20,189 nucleotides of DNA, from contig DAOVNI010000003.1 in the NCBI GenBank assembly GCA_030630315.1, positions 1 through 20,189 on the forward strand. The letters are read 5' to 3'. This stretch comes from Phycisphaerae bacterium. Its GTDB lineage: Bacteria > Planctomycetota > Phycisphaerae > Sedimentisphaerales > Anaerobacaceae. This document shows, in pieces, positions 15,607 to 20,189 of this stretch. The notes beneath the pieces were generated by a model. That model worked only from the letters and a program-made list of their open reading frames with translations. It ran no database searches and was not told the origin of the DNA. Position numbers and translations under genes: made by a program. Each line of letters begins with the position of its first letter. The stretch's first letter is position 1.

Positions 15607-16284
15607 GTGAGAAAACTAACTGTAACTATCTTAGCGTTAGCCGTCATTACCAATTTCTGCTTTGCTCAGGACGCCGGCAAAAGCAATAAAAACACAAAAC
15701 GCGTTTTGCGGACGGATAAGCCGGTGATCATTGACCTGACGAACGGGCAGAAACCACGGAAGTACTTCCAGAGAATGTGGGACTCATCCGTGTACCCCAT
15801 CGGCAACGGCCGACTGGGCTGTGTGACATACGGTGAGCCACGGAAAGAGACTATCCAGTTCAACGAGGATTCGCTCTGGGTCGGCAACGAAGACTGTACC
15901 GGCGGCTATCAGCCCTTTGGCGAAGTCTACGTCGAGATGCAGCATGCGGAGTTCAGCGACTACCGCCGCGAACTGGACATCAGCCGCGCCGTACAGACGA
16001 TCACCTACAAATCTGGCGGCGTGAACTACAAGCGAGAATATTTCTCCAGCAATCCCGCCCAGGTTATGGTCTTCCGTTTAACGGCAGACAAAAAGGCCGC
16101 TCTTAGCGGAAAGGTTTCTTTGACCAATGTGCATGAGATTCCGATCACTACAGACAACGGAACCCTTGTCATGAAGGGCAACACCAGCAAGTTCTGGTTA
16201 TGGCAGCTTCACCTTGAGAAACCTGCCGGACTACATCGTCGCGCGGGCCATCGAAGAAATCATCAGGTGAGCAAGGTTGTATAA
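15607..16284 (+). pseudogene. GH95 alpha-L-fucosidase family gene, truncated after the N-terminal domain
   Basis: The frame encodes a signal peptide (cleavage CFA|QD after residue 20) and the N-terminal beta-sandwich of GH95 enzymes. Typical motifs are seen: VYPIGNGRLGCVTYGE (62-77), IQFNEDSLWVGN (83-94), GGYQPFGEVYVEM (99-111), YRRELDISRAVQTITYKSGGVNY (119-141) and FSSNPAQVMVFRLTAD (146-161). Full GH95 proteins are about 750-800 aa with an (alpha/alpha)6 catalytic barrel; here homology stops near residue 193. The remaining ~32 residues (ending RRNHQVSKVV) are low-complexity and unlike GH95, so the catalytic domain is missing and the enzyme cannot be active as an exo-fucosidase. The start is GTG 15607 behind GAAAGGAAAA. 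In the next frame the end of this ORF overlaps a separate gene tail (16175-16270). It suggests the locus once handled a fucose- or galactose-containing glycan. Confidence 0.8.
16175..16270 (+). pseudogene. 3' tail of an unidentified gene fused to the GH95 fragment
   Basis: One frame over from the GH95 remnant, an open stretch reads SSGYGSFTLRNLPDYIVAR and then AIEEIIR before TGA at 16268-16270. It looks like a natural protein C-terminus (amphipathic helix, balanced residues), while the GH95 frame over the same bases looks artificial. I infer that a deletion joined the 5' part of the GH95 gene, up to about codon 193, to the 3' end of another gene out of frame. I do not recognise the parent family. 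Confidence 0.4.
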
Positions 16285-16618
16285 TAATCTCAAAAATATT
16301 TAGGTTTTACTCCACTGTCATTCCGAGCGGAGCCCCCGTTCTTGCTTTCGCACCTGTGCCTGCGCCACCTGTGTCGAGGCAAACACAGGTGCAGGCAAGA
16401 AAGCACGGGGGCGGAGTCGAGGAACCCTATGAACCGGAGCCTGTCAAAAGTTTTTCGTAGCCTCTCAGCATATTTTTTGTCCTGCAAGTTTCATTAACCA
16501 AGTATTTTTTGCCCGCTGACCACCCAACCGGTCAAGAACAATGAATTTGCCTCGCAATTTGTCTTTCAAAACTCTTGCCTCCTATATTTTACGTTGAGAG
16601 CTTAAATTGTTCTCCGAG
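16285..16618. other. Intergenic region between convergent genes
   Basis: This 334-bp gap separates the GH95 remnant from the membrane-protein gene on the other strand. It has no credible ORF; the 65-codon minus-strand frame 16290-16487 runs straight through the palindrome and looks spurious. The main content is the insertion-like palindrome at 16333-16411. The remainder is AT-rich with no clear terminator, only a short GACC/GGTC symmetry near 16517-16532. Confidence 0.5.
16328..16416. mobile_element. MITE-like palindromic element with 5-bp target duplication
   Basis: An imperfect palindrome fills 16333-16411. The outer arms are CCCCCGT (16333-16339) and ACGGGGG (16405-16411). Inside are GCTTTC (16344-16349) with GAAAGC (16399-16404), GCCTGC (16358-16363) with GCAGGC (16391-16396), and ACCTGTGT (16367-16374) with ACACAGGT (16383-16390). 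It is flanked by CGGAG on both sides (16328-16332 and 16412-16416). Removing the palindrome and one CGGAG restores GTCATTCCGAGCGGAG joined to TCGAGGAACCC, which resembles a dispersed intergenic repeat I recall from many bacterial genomes. The element carries no coding capacity. Confidence 0.5.
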
Positions 16619-17404
16619 TCAGCTTTCTGAAATTAGAGAACTCCGGCTATTATCATACACTAAACCAACAGAAGCCACAAATCTTACCGCAGTAACGGCT
16701 ATGATTAGCCCAAGAACGTAACCTATAACTGTGGGAACAATTCTTAAAATGTACTGCGAAGTTGTTTCAGGATTATAAGGTATTCGTAAAAATACCCAGA
16801 GAAAGGGCAGCACCATCCGGAGACAAAACAACGCAACTAATTCTCTTGAATCTAATAGTTTGCATTTCCTTAGGAACTTGAAACTCTCAAAGACTCCACA
16901 ATCCAAGACAAGTATCAGTGCAGGGATGAATAATACAACTTTTATCAGAATTAACATCGGAGCAATAAAACATAACTGGTAGATAAAAGGAACGACTTTG
17001 GCAGCCTGGAAAAAACTTGCATCTATGAATGTAAACTGTTTGATAATTAAAAAGATTAGCCATGCTAAAATAACACAAGGAACTACGTAAATCAAGCCAA
17101 ACCCAACCATACGCCAGAAGAAGTATCTCCCTTTCTTTAACAAAGCCATAGGCGTTTGTCTTTTTTGGCCTTGCAAGTGCACCGTTCGCAGAAACCCATA
17201 ATTCAGTATCATTGAGACTACCATAAGAGACAGTGAAAAGAGTAAAAAGGGTATACGTAGTAAGATCAAAGTTTTCGTTAAATCAGGTCTTGCGGCCCGA
17301 AATAGGTTATTTGAAAGGACAGCCAAGGCATAAAGCCCGATGATAAGGACTACCTCTGGCCAGCGGGCTTTGAGGATTGCTAATGTTTTCTTGATTTCGG
17401 TCAT
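16619..17404 (-). CDS. Multi-pass membrane protein of unknown function
   Basis: The 261-residue product is strongly hydrophobic, with about six membrane segments (near residues 17-32, 47-68, 97-123, 138-168, 186-204 and 216-246) separated by short basic loops such as RTVHLQGQKRQT. No catalytic or transport signature is recognised. The overall look recalls small 'DUF/glycerophosphoryl-diester-phosphodiesterase-like membrane' or YihY/DUF975-type integral proteins, but I cannot assign a family. ATG 17404 lies 1 bp after the dnaE stop on the same strand, so the two are probably translationally linked and co-transcribed. Its base composition is clearly more AT-rich than dnaE. No promoter of its own is visible, because the upstream bases are dnaE coding sequence. 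Confidence 0.75.
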   Translation of the reverse strand: MTEIKKTLAILKARWPEVVLIIGLYALAVLSNNLFRAARPDLTKTLILLRIPFLLFSLSLMVVSMILNYGFLRTVHLQGQKRQTPMALLKKGRYFFWRMVGFGLIYVVPCVILAWLIFLIIKQFTFIDASFFQAAKVVPFIYQLCFIAPMLILIKVVLFIPALILVLDCGVFESFKFLRKCKLLDSRELVALFCLRMVLPFLWVFLRIPYNPETTSQYILRIVPTVIGYVLGLIIAVTAVRFVASVGLVYDNSRSSLISES

Positions 17405-17405
17405 T

Positions 17406-20189
17406 TTACCTTGCGAGCTGGAAATTTTCCGGGCCGACGAGCTGTCGCATTTTTCGGCAGAAGTCCAGGTCGGGATTGACGCTCAATTCTCTGTCGGCGG
17501 TTGCGTAGACCCTGCCTTTGTCCGTTCTTATCGCTACATAAACAGGGCTTCTACCTCTGTGGCTCCGGCAGATGCTTTTTATGGTTGCTATCTTTTCTTT
17601 GGTAACATCTTTTGCATCCAGCCGAATCCTGACTTTCGCAGCTAACTTTTCCCTGACCTCTTCCAGAGGTATCAGCTCCACAGCTAAGATGTTGGGTTTT
17701 TCCCGTCTGTAATCGAGTTTCCCCTTTACAAAAACAACGGTATCGGCCTTCAACGAACTGCTGAATCTATTCAGCACCTCCGGGAACATTACCACCTCGA
17801 CCTGGCCCTGCAAATCTTCGAGTATAAAGACGGCCATTTTTGAGCCGGCATTTCGCCCCGTCTTTGTCAGATTGAATCTTATTTTCGTTATCATTCCGCC
17901 GATTACGATTTGCCGGTCCTGGCTGGCCTCTGCCAATTGTGAACTGTTGAGTGTGGAATAGAGATTTATCATTTCAGCGTGATGGCTGAGCGGGTTGCTG
18001 GTTACATAGAAGCCGAGGACCTGTTTTTCATAGGCGAGCATCTGCAGCTCGGGCCAGGGCGGGACATCAGGCAGGCGCTGATGGTCCTGCGAATAGTCAT
18101 CTTCGCCGGTTTGGCCGAAGAAAGTCATCTGGCCGTTTTGTTTGTCGGCCTGGAGGCTCGCTCCGACTTGCATCGCATTTTCGAAGCCAGCCATCATTTG
18201 AGCACGGTTCCCGCCGAGCCGGTCGAAGGCACCCGCTTTTATGAGGGCTTCGATGACCTGCTTATTGGCGGCCCTTAAATCGACATTTTCACAGAAATGG
18301 AAGAGACTCTGGAATCGGCCGATTTCCTGACGAGCTGCGATGATTTGCTCAACGGCCTTTTCGCCGACGCCTTTGACGGCGGCCAGGCCGAAGCGTATTA
18401 CGCCCTTTTTGTCTCTGGTATCGTCTTCGTTTTTATACAGCGGCGTGAAATCGACGCCGCTTTCGTTGACGTCCGGAGCCATAACTTCGATGGCCATTTC
18501 CCTGCATTCGGCGATATACTCGACGACCTTGTCGGTATTGCCCATCTCATAAGTCAAAAGCGCCGCCATAAATTCGACAGGCCAATGTGTCTTCATATAA
18601 GCGGTCTGGTATGCGATGATGGCATAGCGTGTTGAATGGCTTTTGTTGAAGCCATAGCCGGCGAATCGTTCGATAAGCTCGAAAATCTGCTGTGCCTGCC
18701 GGCTGGTTAAGCCCTTATCCACGCAGCCCGCTATGAACCTCTCCCTTTCCTTGGCGATGGTCCTGGCTTTCTTTTTGCTTATCGCCTTGATGAGGCCGTA
18801 GGCTTCTCGCAGCGGGATATCGCCGAGCGAAAAGCAGATGCGCATCACCTGTTCCTGATAGACCATAATGCCGTAAGTTTCGTCGAGGATTTCTTTCATA
18901 ATCGGGTGCGGCAGGGTCCATTTTGCACCGTGCTTTCGGTCAACGTAATCCGGTATTAGTATCATAGGGCCCGGGCGAAAGAGAGCATTGGCGGCAATAA
19001 GGTCTTCAATCCGGTCGGGCTTCATTTTCATCAGCAAGTCCTGCATACCGCCGGACTCAAATTGAAAAACCCCTTTTGTTTTGCCATTGGAGAATATCTG
19101 GAAAACCTCAGGGTCGGTAAGCTCAAGTTTTTCCAGGTCGATTGTCCCGCCGTGAATGTCTTTGACCAACCGGCAGGCCCGCTCTAATACGCTGAGGGTC
19201 TTCAGGCCCAGAAAGTCCATCTTTAGCAGGCCGACTTTTTCGACCATAGGCCCTTCGTACTGGGTTATGATATCGTCCGAGCCGGATGCCTTATAAAGAG
19301 GTACGAAATTGGTCAACGGCTCATCGGCAATGACGACGCCGGCAGCGTGGACCGATGCGTGGCGGGCAAGGCCTTCAAGCCGCTTGCAGATGTCAATAAC
19401 TTTTCTCGTCTCGTCGCTTTGTTCGTAAGCTTGTTTTAACTGCGGCTCGGTCTTTAAGGCCTTATCGAGCGTCATATCAAGGGAGAAGGGTACAAGCTTG
19501 GCTAATCTGTCGGCCTCTGCCAACGATACGCCGAGCACCCTGCAGATGTCGCGGATAACCGCCCTGGTTTTTAGAGTTCCGAAAGTTATAATTTGCGCGA
19601 CGTAGCCGTACTTCCGGCGGACATAGTCGATGATTTTTGCCCGGCCGGCCTGGCAGATATCGATATCAACATCGGGCATTTCATTACGCTCGGGATCCAT
19701 AAAGCGCTCAAAGAGCAGGCCGTATCGAATCGGGTCAACATCGCACAACCCAAGACAATATCCAGCAAGTGTCCCTACCGCGCTGCCTCTGGCACCTACG
19801 GGGATATTGTTTTCGTGTGCGTATTTGCAGAAGTCCCAAACGATAAGAAAATAGCTGGCGAAGCCTTTCGATTCGATTACGTCCAGCTCCCTATCAAGTC
19901 GGCTTTTTATCTGGTCGCTAATTTTGCCGTATCGCCGCTTTGCTCCCTCATAGCACAATCTGGTGAGAAACTCTTCGGGAGCTGAGCCGTCAGGCGGCTT
20001 AAAGCGAGGTGCGTGGCGTCTTTTTAAGTCAAGCTCCACATTGCATCGCCGGGCAATTGTTAGAGTATTATCACAGGCCTCGCAGGTTTCGGTAAAAAGC
20101 TGACGCATTTGTTCAGGGCTTTTTAGAAAAACGTCTTTTGGATATATCATTCTGCCGGGGTCGTCAGCGTTTTTGCCGGTGCTTATACA
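17406..20189 (-). CDS. dnaE: DNA polymerase III alpha subunit, 5' end outside the window
   Basis: This is the replicative polymerase catalytic subunit, cytoplasmic. The frame is open to the right window edge. The ATG at 20150 is internal, because the 13 codons before it read STGKNADDPGRM, matching the end of the PHP-to-palm linker in DnaE. The N-terminal PHP domain is therefore outside. Counting from that internal Met, the palm domain has GARGSAVGTLAGYCLG (119-134) and the catalytic aspartates in PDVDIDI (159-165). The third acidic residue is in KMDFLGLKTLSVL. Finger and beta-binding regions follow (FRPGPMILIPDYVDRKHG, GIMVYQEQVMRI, FNKSHSTRYAIIAYQTAYMK). A tandem helix-hairpin-helix region (about 600-650) and an OB-fold (IVIGGMITKIRFNLTKTG onward) come near the C-terminus, which is a normal DnaE1 end. 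The next gene starts 1 bp downstream. No defect is seen. Confidence 0.97.
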   Translation of the reverse strand, partial: CISTGKNADDPGRMIYPKDVFLKSPEQMRQLFTETCEACDNTLTIARRCNVELDLKRRHAPRFKPPDGSAPEEFLTRLCYEGAKRRYGKISDQIKSRLDRELDVIESKGFASYFLIVWDFCKYAHENNIPVGARGSAVGTLAGYCLGLCDVDPIRYGLLFERFMDPERNEMPDVDIDICQAGRAKIIDYVRRKYGYVAQIITFGTLKTRAVIRDICRVLGVSLAEADRLAKLVPFSLDMTLDKALKTEPQLKQAYEQSDETRKVIDICKRLEGLARHASVHAAGVVIADEPLTNFVPLYKASGSDDIITQYEGPMVEKVGLLKMDFLGLKTLSVLERACRLVKDIHGGTIDLEKLELTDPEVFQIFSNGKTKGVFQFESGGMQDLLMKMKPDRIEDLIAANALFRPGPMILIPDYVDRKHGAKWTLPHPIMKEILDETYGIMVYQEQVMRICFSLGDIPLREAYGLIKAISKKKARTIAKERERFIAGCVDKGLTSRQAQQIFELIERFAGYGFNKSHSTRYAIIAYQTAYMKTHWPVEFMAALLTYEMGNTDKVVEYIAECREMAIEVMAPDVNESGVDFTPLYKNEDDTRDKKGVIRFGLAAVKGVGEKAVEQIIAARQEIGRFQSLFHFCENVDLRAANKQVIEALIKAGAFDRLGGNRAQMMAGFENAMQVGASLQADKQNGQMTFFGQTGEDDYSQDHQRLPDVPPWPELQMLAYEKQVLGFYVTSNPLSHHAEMINLYSTLNSSQLAEASQDRQIVIGGMITKIRFNLTKTGRNAGSKMAVFILEDLQGQVEVVMFPEVLNRFSSSLKADTVVFVKGKLDYRREKPNILAVELIPLEEVREKLAAKVRIRLDAKDVTKEKIATIKSICRSHRGRSPVYVAIRTDKGRVYATADRELSVNPDLDFCRKMRQLVGPENFQLAR

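Noticed and set aside
16290..16487. Possible 65-residue minus-strand gene
   Set aside because: It reads through the palindromic element and repeat motif, has an Arg/Cys/His-rich artificial composition and no domain.
20148..20150. ATG taken as the dnaE start
   Set aside because: The upstream codons continue the conserved DnaE sequence to the window edge, and the PHP domain is missing, so this Met is internal.

Overview
The window looks like chromosomal DNA of a polysaccharide-degrading, PVC-type bacterium. Planctomycetota of the Phycisphaerae kind is my best guess, and Kiritimatiellota or Lentisphaerota are alternatives. This rests on the gene mix (two exported type-I sulfatases, a DUF1080 protein, a secreted FAD oxidoreductase, DUF4038 and GH95 glycoside hydrolases, a membrane-fused spermidine-synthase-like protein). 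It does not rest on any phylogenetic marker search.

Layout. Bases 2-844 (+) are the 3' end of a TRAP-transporter fused permease. A Fic-family AMP-transferase follows convergently (934-2115, -), with its own good sigma70-like promoter in an AT-rich intergenic region (2116-2533). From 2534 to about 12372 there is a co-directional (+) block of exported proteins: Tat/lipoprotein sulfatase, DUF1080 hydrolase, lipoprotein FAD oxidoreductase with an N-terminal carbohydrate-binding-like domain, a secreted DUF3863-like protein, a DUF4038/GH140-like glycosidase, and a Tat-exported sulfatase with C-terminal HEAT repeats. Bases 12373-12816 are a mosaic of broken genes: a near-identical copy of the 3' end of the DUF4038 gene, then a LamG-like gene cut after about 74 codons. 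Next come a large membrane protein with a C-terminal spermidine-synthase fold (12882-15422) and the first quarter of a GH95 alpha-fucosidase gene, fused out of frame to the tail of something else (15607-16284). The gap 16285-16618 holds a palindromic insertion flanked by a 5-bp direct repeat. On the minus strand, a multi-pass membrane protein (16619-17404) lies 1 bp downstream of dnaE (17406-20189, 5' end outside the window).

How it may work together. The 2534-12372 block reads as a locus for breaking down a sulfated plant or algal glycan outside the cytoplasm: sulfatases remove sulfate, the DUF4038 enzyme cuts a glycosidic bond, and the FAD oxidoreductase with the DUF1080 protein could form an oxidise-then-cleave (3-keto-glycoside) route. 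That last link is inference. The right flank carries several gene fragments, so the locus seems to have been remodelled by duplication and deletion. The TRAP permease, Fic and dnaE genes look like unrelated neighbours. No tRNA, rRNA, CRISPR array or intact transposase was seen.
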